Shown here: positions 1-8,534 of the stretch, in pieces
How the letters are laid out: every line of letters begins with the position of its first letter
Position numbering within the stretch: position 1 is the first letter of the stretch
NCBI RefSeq assembly: GCF_003012935.1
Contig: NZ_PUDR01000011.1
Coordinates: forward strand, 62,001 to 126,000
DNA from: Pannonibacter carbonis
GTDB taxonomy: Bacteria; Pseudomonadota; Alphaproteobacteria; Rhizobiales; Stappiaceae
Length of the DNA: 64,000 nucleotides
Direction of reading: 5' to 3'
The notes under the pieces: model-generated
What the model saw: the letters and a program-made list of their open reading frames with translations, nothing else
What the model was told of the DNA's origin: nothing
Databases searched by the model: none
Program-made: the position numbers and the translations under genes

Positions 1-427
1 CCGGAGCTGAAACGCCTGCACGAGCACCCTCACTTCACCGCCACCGCCACACAACGGCCCGAACATGCCGGGCACGGCGGATTTCACACACGAGTGCCAA
101 TGCAATGCCCGCGCCAGTTTTCCTCAGGCTAAAATGCTGTTTTGAATCAAGAAAGTGGCAGAGGCCACCGCACAAGCCGCAGCAATCGCGCGCGGCCCAG
201 CGGCAGAAGTTGCAGGCGCACCCGGCAGAGATTGCCGCCCCGCACCGGGCTGATTTGGCTTTGGCCGCAAGTTTCTGTATAAGCGGCGTGTTTCTCGCAA
301 TCGGACCTGCCGGCCCTGACGTGCCTTGCCAAGGGCAAGCCACCCTGGCTGTGCGCCTGTTGCGGGGCGACATTTCATCCCCGACTGGCGGACCTTGACC
401 CCGCCAAGGCGCAAGGATCGACCTCAG
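1..427. other. Left-edge stretch before mnmA
   Basis: No convincing complete gene. Frame +1 is open from the window edge to a TAA at 130-132 (43 codons, His-rich at first), so it could be the tail of a rightward gene cut by the edge, but I recognise no family in it. The rest (133-427) looks like leader sequence for mnmA. An AAGGA at about 411-415 precedes the mnmA start. Confidence 0.3.
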
Positions 428-1636
428 ATGCTGAATTCCCTCGACCTGCCGCGTGCGCCCAAGGACACGCGTGTGGTTGTCGCCATGTCCGGCGGCGTGG
501 ACTCCTCCGTTGTTGCCGGCCTGATGCAGCGCGAAGGCTATGACGTCATCGGCGTCACGCTGCAGCTGTATGACCATGGCGCCGCCGTGCACCGCGCCGG
601 CTCCTGCTGCGCCGGCCAGGACATCCACGATGCCCGCCGCGTTGCCGAACGGCTCGGCATTCCCCATTACGTGCTGGACTACGAGCGCCGCTTCAAGGAA
701 GCCGTGATCGACCGCTTCGCCGACAGCTACATGAACGGCGAGACGCCGGTGCCTTGCGTTGCCTGCAACCAGACCGTCAAGTTCTCCGACCTCCTGGAGA
801 CCGCGCGCACGCTGGGTGCCGACGTGCTGGCCACCGGGCACTATGTGCGCTCGGAGCAGGAGGGCGCGCACCGGGCGCTGTACCGGCCGGTCGATCTCGA
901 CCGCGACCAGAGCTATTTCCTCTTCGCCACCACGCAGGCGCAGCTCGACTTCCTGCGCTTTCCGCTCGGCGGCATGGCAAAGCCGGCGGTGCGCGCGCTG
1001 GCACACGAATTCGGCCTCTCCGTCGCCGACAAGCAGGACAGCCAGGACATCTGCTTCGTGCCGAACGGCAAGTATTCCGACGTGATCCGCAAGCTGCGGC
1101 CGGAGGCAGCAGAGCCGGGCGAGATCGTGCATGTGGACGGGCGCGTGCTTGGCCGCCACGACGGCATCATCCATTACACCATCGGCCAGCGCCGCGGCAT
1201 TGGGGTGGCCACCGGCGAGCCGCTCTATGTGGTGCATCTCGACGCGCCGAACCGCCGCGTGCTCGTCGGCCCGCGCGAGGCGCTCGCCACCCGGACGCTG
1301 GAGCTGCGCGATGTCAACTGGCTGGGCGGCACACCGCTTGCCGAGACCATGAGCTGCGACGTCTTCGCCAAGGTGCGCTCGACCCGGCCGCCCACCCCGG
1401 CGCGGCTGACGCTGGACAACGGCCAGGCGCGGGTGGACCTCACCGACGGCGAGACCGGCGTCGCCCCCGGCCAGGCCTGCGTGTTCTTCGACAGCGACAG
1501 CCCCGGCGCGCGCGTGCTGGGCGGCGGCTGGATCGCCCGCGCCCGGTCGGTCGGCCTCACCGCCGCCCCGGACTTTTCCCGCGCGGAGGTGCGCACCCAT
1601 GCGGTGGCTGTCACCGCCACGCCCGTTCGCGGCTAA
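428..1636 (+). CDS. mnmA: tRNA-specific 2-thiouridylase MnmA
   Basis: MnmA activates the wobble uridine C2 of tRNA-Lys, -Glu and -Gln with ATP and transfers sulfur to it, giving 2-thiouridine; it acts in the cytoplasm. The 402-residue protein has the N-terminal PP-loop SGGVDSS (residues 21-27). Cys113 (in ACNQTVKF) and Cys209 (in DICF) sit where the family has its two catalytic cysteines. The C-terminal half fits the central and beta-barrel domains, including GQRRGIG. The frame is open further upstream, but ATG 428 is preferred because it has an upstream AAGGA and because the extra 34 residues are low-complexity and unlike MnmA. The gene stands alone; a tRNA gene follows about 390 bases later. 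Confidence 0.96.
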   Translation: MLNSLDLPRAPKDTRVVVAMSGGVDSSVVAGLMQREGYDVIGVTLQLYDHGAAVHRAGSCCAGQDIHDARRVAERLGIPHYVLDYERRFKEAVIDRFADSYMNGETPVPCVACNQTVKFSDLLETARTLGADVLATGHYVRSEQEGAHRALYRPVDLDRDQSYFLFATTQAQLDFLRFPLGGMAKPAVRALAHEFGLSVADKQDSQDICFVPNGKYSDVIRKLRPEAAEPGEIVHVDGRVLGRHDGIIHYTIGQRRGIGVATGEPLYVVHLDAPNRRVLVGPREALATRTLELRDVNWLGGTPLAETMSCDVFAKVRSTRPPTPARLTLDNGQARVDLTDGETGVAPGQACVFFDSDSPGARVLGGGWIARARSVGLTAAPDFSRAEVRTHAVAVTATPVRG

Positions 1637-1904
1637 GACCAGCTCGTGATGAGCCTCACTCACCGGGAGTTGGGCCAAGCCCGGGCGGCGGTTGAGCCTT
1701 TTCAAGGCGTGCTTGCGTCAGCATCTCAGCGCCTTGGTACAAGCCCCGCCCCGGCACCCGGAACGCCGGGGCGTGGCCCCCTCCTCCTCCCCTGGAGCCG
1801 CCCCGGCCCGGCGCGGCGCGGCGACCGGCCAGGCCGGGTCTCGCTCCCCGGCACGTTCATCCACAGCCGGCAAAAAACTCTGATGCGGGAGGCCGCAAGT
1901 CCGC
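1637..1904. other. GC-rich gap between mnmA and the tRNA promoter
   Basis: No gene or RNA is evident. The stretch is GC-rich and proline/arginine-coding in every frame, which is typical of chance open frames in such DNA. It separates the mnmA stop from the tRNA promoter. No hairpin followed by a T-run was seen here. Confidence 0.4.
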
Positions 1905-1934
1905 TTGACAGGCCGCCCCGCTCCTTTCTATAAG
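1905..1934 (+). promoter_or_regulatory. Sigma-70-type promoter of the tRNA-Met gene
   Basis: TTGACA at 1905-1910 and TATAAG at 1929-1934 are separated by 18 bases. This is a very good match to a housekeeping promoter, pointing right and ending about 90 bases before the tRNA. No other gene lies between, so it most likely drives the tRNA. Confidence 0.7.
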
Positions 1935-2026
1935 CACGCCACATCCGGCGTCGCACAAGACGCCGGTCCATCCGACCCCGGCACATTGGCCATGCAAAGC
2001 CAACACGCCCGGACCTCGGACCGGAT

Positions 2027-2103
2027 GGCGGAGTAGCTCAGTTGGTTAGAGCAGCGGAATCATAATCCGCGTGTCGGGGGTTCGAGTCCCTCCTCCGCTA
2101 CCA
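2027..2103 (+). tRNA. tRNA-Met (CAT anticodon)
   Basis: The 77-base cloverleaf includes an encoded CCA. The acceptor arm GGCGGAG pairs with CTCCGCT (one G-U), the anticodon stem GCGGA/TCCGC encloses the loop ATCATAA with anticodon CAT, and the T loop is TTCGAGT. The acceptor stem is fully paired at position 1 (G-U), so it is not the initiator form. It resembles elongator tRNA-Met of alphaproteobacteria. CAT can also belong to the lysidine-modified tRNA-Ile2, which is less likely here. Confidence 0.92.
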
Positions 2104-2121
2104 TTTTGGAATATTTCTTGC

Positions 2122-2160
2122 GTTTCTTAAACTCAATATAGTAGTAGCTGATTAAGAAAC
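2122..2160. repeat. Inverted repeat just after the tRNA
   Basis: GTTTCTTAA at 2122-2130 and TTAAGAAAC at 2152-2160 form a perfect 9-base inverted repeat around a 21-base AT-rich loop. It lies 19 bases past the tRNA 3' end. It could end tRNA transcription or belong to the boundary of the AT-rich insert that follows; the sequence does not decide. Confidence 0.4.
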
Positions 2161-2189
2161 CGATGTTCACTTGAGCACCCGAATTCTCA

Positions 2190-2798
2190 CTATATAGACC
2201 AATCAAATTTGTCGAAGTTCGATGAGAATCGAAAGTTAGATTCCTCTATTAATGCAGTGTATTCAGATTTTTGTTGATCATCATTTGGTAAGTTAATTGA
2301 AAGCCTGCCGCACATTATTTTCAACGGCTCATCGAGATCAGAATCCAGACTAACAAGGAAATCTCTCAGTTGCTTTATATGGTATAATATATACCAACAC
2401 CCCTCATTGCTCAGAAATGAGGCGGCCTCCTCGCGGAAAAAATGATGTGCAAAATAGTCGCGCCGTTTTTTAGCTTCAAATAAACGATGGCGCATTGTCG
2501 AAAATTCCCCAATATCCGCAACACTTTTCACCATGTGTCCAAGTGTCATTTTTCTCGCGCGTTCAAAACCGAAATCGTGCGCTGCTTCCCATTCCTGCTG
2601 GGAAGCTATCTCACCCGCTTCCAATGCTGTGCCGACGTGATGGAAGGTCAGCACATTGATCAATGAATGCTCGACAAGCGAGAACTTAAAAAACAAAAGT
2701 CCGAAATGTGCGTATATTTCCTTCGATAGATTCACCTCTGGACCCGAAAGCTCTGGAAAATCCGAAATTAACTCAGTCATTTGCTCAGACGTTATCAT
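2190..2798 (-). CDS. Hypothetical protein, AT-rich orphan next to tRNA-Met
   Basis: The product has 202 residues and I do not recognise its family. It is soluble (no signal peptide or membrane segment), mostly helical in appearance, and contains an HHxxREE stretch (KRRDYFAHHFFREEAA) near the middle. Base composition is conspicuously AT-rich and codon use differs from every other gene in the window, which suggests recent acquisition. It lies between the tRNA 3' end and a toxin-antitoxin pair on the same strand, a usual place for island cargo. ATG 2798 opens the frame; no strong ribosome binding site distinguishes it. Confidence 0.7.
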   Translation of the reverse strand: MITSEQMTELISDFPELSGPEVNLSKEIYAHFGLLFFKFSLVEHSLINVLTFHHVGTALEAGEIASQQEWEAAHDFGFERARKMTLGHMVKSVADIGEFSTMRHRLFEAKKRRDYFAHHFFREEAASFLSNEGCWYILYHIKQLRDFLVSLDSDLDEPLKIMCGRLSINLPNDDQQKSEYTALIEESNFRFSSNFDKFDWSI

Positions 2799-2865
2799 AA
2801 GAATTGCCCTCAGATATCGCTCGAAGAAGCAGATAATACAGTACTAGTTTTTCACTACTATCCCC

Positions 2866-3411
2866 TCACAGATCAAGCAACATCCGCGCCGTCGCGACGG
2901 GCAGGAACATGCGCAGCGGATTTGATGGCAAGGGTTGGAAGCCGTAGCCGGCGTAGAGCTTGCTCCGCCGGGTGACAAGGTCGGCGTTGCCGTCGTCAAG
3001 GACATCAAGGATCACGACAGCAATGCCGATGTGATCGGCGGCAAGGACAATGCGGCGCAGCGCATCGGCCAAGAGGTCGCCGCCAAACCCTTGACCCGAG
3101 AAGCGTTGGTCCACCCCGATCATGGCCAGAAATGCTGCGGGGATGAAGCCATGCGCCGGACGGGTTCGGGCAAACCGGGGCGGCAGTTCGCCATAGTCAA
3201 TCGTGTGGGCATTGAGCGCATAGAAGCCGATCAGGTCGGCGTCGGGCGAGGTCATGACATAGACGCGCGTATTGTCCGCCTTCGCCAGCTTGTTGGCCTT
3301 CCGCCTGAAGAAATTGTCGACCTGCGCGACGCCGCAGCTAAAGCCTGCACGGTCGTGCTTCTCCGGATCGAACAGCTCGACAAGATAATGCCGGGACGCG
3401 CTGTCATTCAC
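2866..3411 (-). CDS. GNAT acetyltransferase, probable toxin of a TacAT-like pair
   Basis: The 181-residue GNAT-fold protein carries the acetyl-CoA loop SGQGFGGDLL at about residues 108-117 and the preceding GFYAL strand typical of this toxin group. Known members of the family (TacT, AtaT, ItaT) acetylate the amino group of charged tRNAs and block translation; that activity is inferred here from the architecture and partner. Its ATG overlaps the stop of the antitoxin gene by four bases (ATGA, 3408-3411), so the two are translationally coupled with the antitoxin first. It could in principle be a metabolic acetyltransferase, but the DUF1778 partner makes that unlikely. Confidence 0.85.
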   Translation of the reverse strand: MNDSASRHYLVELFDPEKHDRAGFSCGVAQVDNFFRRKANKLAKADNTRVYVMTSPDADLIGFYALNAHTIDYGELPPRFARTRPAHGFIPAAFLAMIGVDQRFSGQGFGGDLLADALRRIVLAADHIGIAVVILDVLDDGNADLVTRRSKLYAGYGFQPLPSNPLRMFLPVATARMLLDL

Positions 3412-3716
3412 TTCGACAGGACGCGCGACTTGTGGCGGGCAAAGGCGCGCTTGAGCTGTTCGGTGGGCTGTGCCGGATTGTCCAGGGCCTCGAAGAAGAC
3501 GGCATGATCGGCGGCGGCGAGGCTTGTGCGCTCATGCGCGGCAATGGTTGCCAGTGCGGACTGATAGGCCGCGTTCATCGTGAACACGCTGTCATCGACG
3601 CCACTGAGCGCGGCCGCCCGCTGGATCGTCTGCTTGATATGCGGCGTGACGTCGAGCGTCATTGGCTCGCTTGCGCGCGCGTCAATGTCCTTGGGCGTGT
3701 CGTCCGATGCGGACAT
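3408..3716 (-). CDS. DUF1778 antitoxin (TacA-like)
   Basis: The protein has 102 residues. Its N-terminal part fits a ribbon-helix-helix DNA-binding domain (TLDVTPHIKQTIQRAA, then a helix with an Ala-rich turn). The C-terminal tail has the family's FFEALDNPAQPTEQLKRAF segment, which in TacA-type antitoxins wraps the GNAT toxin and blocks its active site. Antitoxins of this kind also repress their own promoter together with the toxin. It is the first gene of the pair and overlaps the toxin start by four bases. Confidence 0.88.
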   Translation of the reverse strand: MSASDDTPKDIDARASEPMTLDVTPHIKQTIQRAAALSGVDDSVFTMNAAYQSALATIAAHERTSLAAADHAVFFEALDNPAQPTEQLKRAFARHKSRVLSK

Positions 3717-3726
3717 GGCCGTTGCC

Positions 3727-3756
3727 TAACTGTGAAACTGCCCAAATTGTACACCG
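3727..3756 (-). promoter_or_regulatory. Probable promoter/operator of the toxin-antitoxin pair
   Basis: Reading leftward, TACAAT (about 3747-3752 on the plus strand as ATTGTA) is a good -10 element some 30 bases before the antitoxin ATG. No clear -35 is visible. Just downstream the CAGTT motif occurs twice in direct orientation with a three-base gap, which is a reasonable place for the ribbon-helix-helix antitoxin to bind. Confidence 0.35.
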
Positions 3757-3824
3757 CGAAGCCGCAGAGGCGTACTCCTTCCGAGACACAAACAATATCC
3801 CACAGTTGAGCCACGGCTTTTCCC

Positions 3825-5153
3825 TCACACCCCGAACCGGTCACGCAAACGGTAGAGCAACACGGACGGGGTGAGGAACCAGGGGGTGCCGGTGTAGAGG
3901 GGGCGGGTGGGGAACGGAAGGCGTTCGAAGGCGGACGGGGTGGTTTCGCGGCCGGCGGCCTTGCGGCCCATGCGCATGCCGAGGTAGCTGGCCATGCCGA
4001 CGCCGGCCCCGCAATAGCCCATGGCGTGATAGAGGCCTTTGTCTTCCCCGCAATGGGCGAGCGTGTTGAACGTGTAGCCGACAAAGCCCATCCAGGCGTA
4101 GCTGATGCGGTAGGGCTCAAGCTCCGGGAACAGGGCGACAAGGTCGCGGTGCAGGGTGACGGCGCTGATGCGCGGGTCGGTCTCGCTGAGGGACACGCGG
4201 CCGCCGAAGAGAACGCGGCGGCGGTCCGGCGACAGGCGGTAGTAATAGACGAGCTTGCGCGTGTCGGAGAGGATGCGGTCGGTCGGGAACAGGCGGTCGA
4301 CGAGGGCCTGCGGCAATTCCTCGGTGGCGATGATGTAGGAGCCGATCGGGATGATGCGGCGCTGGTGATGCGGGGACAGCGGCCCGGAATAGCCGTTGGT
4401 GGCAAGGATGACCTTGCCGGCGCGGATGGTGCCGGCGGGCGTTGTCACGGCAAAGCCGCTGCCCTGCCGCTCCAGCCGCGTTGCCGGGCAATGGCTTTTG
4501 ACAAGGGCGCCGGCGGCCAGCACACGGGCAAGCAGGGCCGGATGGTACCGGCCGACATCGATGCTGCAATGGCGCGGAAAGATCATGCCGCCGTGATAGG
4601 CGGCGGTGCCCAGCTCCCGCGCCATCTCGGCCTTCGGCACCATATAGGCACCGGTTTTCCAGACCGGATGGCCCGCGGCACAGTCACGCGCGAGGCTGTC
4701 ATAGAGATGCGGCTTGTGCGCGCCGTGAAAGCGGCCGACCTCGGCAAAGCCGCAGTCGAGCGCCTCATCGCGTACCAGCGCATGCATGTAATCGAGAGAT
4801 GACTGGCCTTCCTCCAGAATGGCACGGGCGATGTCCGGGCCATGCTTGCGGGAGAGCGCGGCAAAGGACGGCTTGACGCTGGTCGAGACCTGTCCGCCGT
4901 TGCGCGTGCTGCAGCCCCAGCCGGCGGATTCCGCGTCCAGCACCAGCGTCGACAGCCCTTCCCGGCTGGTCTGCAGCGCGGCGTTGAGCCCGGTGTAGCC
5001 GGCGCCGATGATGACCACATCGGCTTCGGGCGGCAGCGGCGTCAGGCTGAGGTCGGGACCGGTGTCCTTGCCGGGACCAGAATGCCACCAATAGGGCTCT
5101 GGCTTGAAGTCGGGGGCGAACAGGGCATCGGTTGCAGCCATGGCTGGGGTCAT
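3825..5153 (-). CDS. FAD-dependent amine oxidoreductase (PuuB/OrdL-like)
   Basis: The 442-residue DAO-superfamily flavoprotein has a dinucleotide-binding GxGxxG (GAGYTG, residues 50-55) after an N-terminal tail with the YWWHSGPG segment common in gamma-glutamylputrescine oxidase relatives. The C-terminal region has the FAD-contacting GYCGAGVGMASYLG. Such enzymes oxidise secondary amines or N-substituted amino acids with oxygen, giving an aldehyde, ammonia or an amine, and hydrogen peroxide. It is the last gene of a leftward unit, 9 bases after the GMC oxidoreductase and downstream of the PotABC-like transporter. This suggests that it acts on imported amines. The exact substrate is not shown by the sequence. 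Confidence 0.85.
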   Translation of the reverse strand: MTPAMAATDALFAPDFKPEPYWWHSGPGKDTGPDLSLTPLPPEADVVIIGAGYTGLNAALQTSREGLSTLVLDAESAGWGCSTRNGGQVSTSVKPSFAALSRKHGPDIARAILEEGQSSLDYMHALVRDEALDCGFAEVGRFHGAHKPHLYDSLARDCAAGHPVWKTGAYMVPKAEMARELGTAAYHGGMIFPRHCSIDVGRYHPALLARVLAAGALVKSHCPATRLERQGSGFAVTTPAGTIRAGKVILATNGYSGPLSPHHQRRIIPIGSYIIATEELPQALVDRLFPTDRILSDTRKLVYYYRLSPDRRRVLFGGRVSLSETDPRISAVTLHRDLVALFPELEPYRISYAWMGFVGYTFNTLAHCGEDKGLYHAMGYCGAGVGMASYLGMRMGRKAAGRETTPSAFERLPFPTRPLYTGTPWFLTPSVLLYRLRDRFGV

Positions 5154-5162
5154 GGGTGGCCT

Positions 5163-6785
5163 TCAGCTTGCGCGGTGATCGAAGAGGACAAGGTCTGCCC
5201 CCTTCTCGCCAACCATGATGGTGGGCGCGTTGGTGTTGCCCGAGGTGACCGTCGGAAAGATCGAGGCATCGATGACGCGCAAGGCCTCGACCCCATAGAC
5301 CCGCAGCCGGTTGTCGACCACGTCCACGTCCGGATCGGGCCCCATGCGGCAGGTGCTGACCGGGTGGAACACGGTGGAGCAGCGGGCGCGCACATCGGCC
5401 AGCATGTCGAGATCGCTCTCGACCTTGGCCCCCGGCACGATTTCCGTCTCGATCACGGAATGCATGGCCGGTGAGGCAGCAATCTGGCGCATCAGGCGGC
5501 AGCCCTCGACCATCTCCACCTGATCCTGCACGGTGGCGAGAGAGTTGGGGTGGATTTCCGGCGCGTCCATCGGGTCGTTGGACCTGAGGCCAATAGACCC
5601 GCGGCTGGTTGGCCGCGTCGGCTGGAAGCCGAGCAGGAAACCGGAAAACGGATCCGGATTCATCAGCGGCCGCTTGCCCTTCGGCGCCTTGGTGTAGCTG
5701 ACCGGCGAGAAGTAGAGCTGCATGTTGGGCCGGGCGGCTTCCGGCGAGGACCGGACAAAGCCGCCAGCCTGGTTGACGCTGAGCGACAGCGGACCGCGCC
5801 GTGTCAGGACGTAGCGCAGGCCCTGCCACAGCTTGCCCCACCAGGGGTGGAGCTGGTCGTTGAGGGTCGGCACCCTGGAGCGGTAGAGATAGTCCAGCCC
5901 GAGATGGTCCTGCAGGTTGCGGCCAACGCCCTTGCGCTCGACCCGGACCTCGAGGCCCTTTGCCCGCAGGCTGTCGCCCGCGCCGATGCCGGAGAGCAGC
6001 AACAGCTGCGGCGAGTTCACCGCGCCGGCGCTGAGGATGACCTCGCGCCGGGCGTTGACGCGCAGTTCCTCCGCCCCCCGGCGGAAGGTCACGCCGACCG
6101 CACGCCGGCCCTCAAGCTCGACCCGCGTGGCATGGGCATGGGTGAGGACGGTGACATTGGACCGCCGGCGCGCCCGCGCCAGATAGGCCCTGGCCGTCGA
6201 CATGCGAAAGCCGCCCTTGGCCGTGATCTGATAGAGGCCAACGCCTTCCTGCGAGGCACCGTTGAAGTCCGGGTTGCGGCGGAAGCCGGCCTGTTCGCAG
6301 CCCGAAAGAAACACGTCGCAGAGCGGATGCAGATCGCGCGCGGGGGTCATGACATGCAAGGGGCCCTGGTCACCGCGATAGGCATCGCCTCCGGCGGCAT
6401 TGGTCTCGCTGCGCTTGAAATAGGGCAGCACATCGTCCCAGCCCCAGCCGGGGTTGCCCATGGCGGCCCAGTCGTTGAAGTCGTCATGCTGGCCGCGGAT
6501 ATACACCATGGCATTGATCGAGCTGGAGCCGCCGAGCACCTTGCCGCGCGGCCAGTAGCCGGTGCGGCCATCGAGGCCGGGATCGGGTTCGGTGCGGTAC
6601 ATCCAGTTGATCGCGGGATTGTAGAAGGCCTTGCCGTAGCCGATCGGCATCCAGATCCAGAAGTTGAGGTCCGAGCCGCCCGCCTCGAGCACGCAGACGG
6701 AAAAGCGGCCGCTTTCCGACAGCCGGTCGGCCAGCACGGCTCCGGCAGAGCCGGCCCCCACGATGATGAAGTCGAACTCTTGCAT
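5163..6785 (-). CDS. GMC oxidoreductase (choline dehydrogenase family)
   Basis: The 540-residue flavoprotein has the N-terminal FAD motif GAGSAGAVLA (residues 10-19), the GMC signature around GKVLGGSSSIN, and the C-terminal catalytic pair His474 (in HPVSTCRMG) and Asn519 (in GNTNAPT). The family oxidises alcohols such as choline to aldehydes. It starts 6 bases after the PotC-like permease stop and is followed at once by the PuuB-like oxidase. A plausible role is oxidation of an amino alcohol brought in by that transporter, with the aldehyde dehydrogenase at 13.7 kb finishing the job; this is inference. Confidence 0.88.
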   Translation of the reverse strand: MQEFDFIIVGAGSAGAVLADRLSESGRFSVCVLEAGGSDLNFWIWMPIGYGKAFYNPAINWMYRTEPDPGLDGRTGYWPRGKVLGGSSSINAMVYIRGQHDDFNDWAAMGNPGWGWDDVLPYFKRSETNAAGGDAYRGDQGPLHVMTPARDLHPLCDVFLSGCEQAGFRRNPDFNGASQEGVGLYQITAKGGFRMSTARAYLARARRRSNVTVLTHAHATRVELEGRRAVGVTFRRGAEELRVNARREVILSAGAVNSPQLLLLSGIGAGDSLRAKGLEVRVERKGVGRNLQDHLGLDYLYRSRVPTLNDQLHPWWGKLWQGLRYVLTRRGPLSLSVNQAGGFVRSSPEAARPNMQLYFSPVSYTKAPKGKRPLMNPDPFSGFLLGFQPTRPTSRGSIGLRSNDPMDAPEIHPNSLATVQDQVEMVEGCRLMRQIAASPAMHSVIETEIVPGAKVESDLDMLADVRARCSTVFHPVSTCRMGPDPDVDVVDNRLRVYGVEALRVIDASIFPTVTSGNTNAPTIMVGEKGADLVLFDHRAS

Positions 6786-6791
6786 GATGGC

Positions 6792-7652
6792 CTATCGCGC
6801 CGTCTTGTCGCGTTGAACGAGGATGGAAACCAGCGCCAGCAGTCCCGATCCGAGCATCAGGAAGACCGACACCGCATTGAGGACCGGCGTCGAGCCGACC
6901 TTGGCCATGCGGTCGTACATGGTGATCGTCAGCGGAGCGTCGGAACCCACCAGGAACAGGGTCGTGTTGAAATTCTCGAACGACACCAGGAAGGCGACGA
7001 TGCCGGAGGCGATCATGGCCGGCCGCAGGAACGGCAGCGTGATCGTGGCCAGCACCCGGAGCCGGCTTGCACCGAGGTTGAGCGCAGCCTCCTCCAGCGC
7101 ACCGTCGAATTTCTTCAGCCGCGCGGTGATCACCAGCGAGGTGATGGTGGTGATGAAGGAGAACTGGCCAAGCACCACCAGGAACAGCCCGGGCCTCAAA
7201 AAGCTCAACTCCATGCCCAGCGCGCCTTCGAGAGCATTGGCCGTGTCGCTGGCCAGAACGAGGATCGAGATGCCCAGGATGACGCCCGGAATGACCAGCG
7301 GAACGACCATGAGGATGTAGAAGAAGTTCTTCGCCGGAAAATCACCGCGCACGAACAGGAAAGCATTGGTCGTGCCGAAGGCCACCGACAGGACCGCCAC
7401 GCAGGAGGCGATGACGAACGAGTAATAGAGGCCGCTGAGCAGCCGCCGGTCATAGAACATGCCGCGCTTGGGCTCGGTCGGGTTGAAGAACCAGTCGAGG
7501 GTGAAGCCTTGCCAGGGCAAGGCCGGGAACAGGCTGTCGTTGAAGGCAAAGGCGGCAGCGGCCACCAGGGGCGCGGCGAGAAACAGGAAGAAGACCGCGA
7601 CATAGAGCCGGTAGCCGAGAAGGAAGGGCGTGAGCCGATTGGTGCGGAGCAT
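6792..7652 (-). CDS. ABC transporter permease, PotC-like
   Basis: The 286-residue inner-membrane permease has about six hydrophobic segments and the EAA-loop region (EEAALNLGASRLRVLATITLP split across about residues 190-210) that docks on the ATPase. It belongs to the spermidine/putrescine permease class II family. It is preceded by the PotB-like permease with a 12-base gap, so the two form the membrane heterodimer. The downstream oxidoreductases lie in the same unit. Confidence 0.88.
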   Translation of the reverse strand: MLRTNRLTPFLLGYRLYVAVFFLFLAAPLVAAAAFAFNDSLFPALPWQGFTLDWFFNPTEPKRGMFYDRRLLSGLYYSFVIASCVAVLSVAFGTTNAFLFVRGDFPAKNFFYILMVVPLVIPGVILGISILVLASDTANALEGALGMELSFLRPGLFLVVLGQFSFITTITSLVITARLKKFDGALEEAALNLGASRLRVLATITLPFLRPAMIASGIVAFLVSFENFNTTLFLVGSDAPLTITMYDRMAKVGSTPVLNAVSVFLMLGSGLLALVSILVQRDKTAR

Positions 7653-7664
7653 CCTGCCTCTCCC

Positions 7665-8534
7665 TCAGCTTCTGGCAACAGTGTTGGCCAGGGTCTGGCC
7701 GCTGAGCTTGAGACCCAGCCAGATGACGAGCGAGGTGAACAGCAGCAACAGTATGCCGAAGGCAGCCCCCGCCTCCCAGTTGAAGCGGGTGATGAACTGA
7801 TTGTAGATCTGTTCGGTGAACCAGCTGGAGTTCTTGCCACCGAGAAGGATCGGCGTGAGATAGGACCCGGCCGTCAGCATGAAGACGACGATGCAGCCCG
7901 AGACAATGCCGGGCATGGCATAGGGGATGATGATCCGCCGCAGCACCGTGAAGCCGTTGCCGCCCAGATTGTAGCCGGCCTCGATCATGGCGTTGTCCAT
8001 GCCATCGAGCGTCGAGACCAGCGGCACGATCATGAACAGCATGACGGTGTAGACGAGGCCGACGACGACGGTGACGTCGTTGTAGAGAAACTCGACCGGG
8101 CCGCTGACGACGCCGGTCCACTGCAGGAAAGAGGACAGCACCCCGGTTTCGCGCAGCAGCAGGATCCAGCCGAAGGCGCGAATGAGATCACTGACCCAGA
8201 GCGGCACCAGGCACAGGAGGAACAGCGCGCCGCGGGTGCGATTGCCGGCAAGCTTGGCGATGTAATAGGCAATCGGGAAGCCGATGAGCAGCGCCAGAGC
8301 CGTGACCAGCAGCGACATGGAGCCGGTGCGCAGCAGCGTGTTCCAGTAGATCGGCTCCTGCAGGAAGTCGATGTAATGGCCGAAGCCGAACTCATAGACG
8401 CGCGGAGCAACCTTCTCGCGCAGGGACAGGCGGATCATGCCGATATGCGGCAGAATGATCAGCAGGCTGATCCACAGCGCAAAGGGCGTGAACAGCAGGA
8501 TCAGCACCAGGCGCTTGAAATCCTTCTGCAGCAT
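7665..8534 (-). CDS. ABC transporter permease, PotB-like
   Basis: The 289-residue permease has multiple membrane segments and the ATPase-contact loop EAGYNLGGNGFTVLRRIIIP. I place the start at 8534 because its ATG overlaps the ATPase TGA (shared ATGA), the usual coupling in this operon. The frame stays open nine codons further upstream, within the ATPase gene. With the PotC-like partner it forms the channel for a polyamine- or amine-like solute. Confidence 0.87.
   Translation of the reverse strand: MLQKDFKRLVLILLFTPFALWISLLIILPHIGMIRLSLREKVAPRVYEFGFGHYIDFLQEPIYWNTLLRTGSMSLLVTALALLIGFPIAYYIAKLAGNRTRGALFLLCLVPLWVSDLIRAFGWILLLRETGVLSSFLQWTGVVSGPVEFLYNDVTVVVGLVYTVMLFMIVPLVSTLDGMDNAMIEAGYNLGGNGFTVLRRIIIPYAMPGIVSGCIVVFMLTAGSYLTPILLGGKNSSWFTEQIYNQFITRFNWEAGAAFGILLLLFTSLVIWLGLKLSGQTLANTVARS

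Noticed and set aside
35-1705. Long leftward open frame across mnmA
   Set aside because: It is the antisense frame of a gene with all MnmA motifs. High-GC coding DNA commonly opens the opposite strand, and the product has no recognisable domain.
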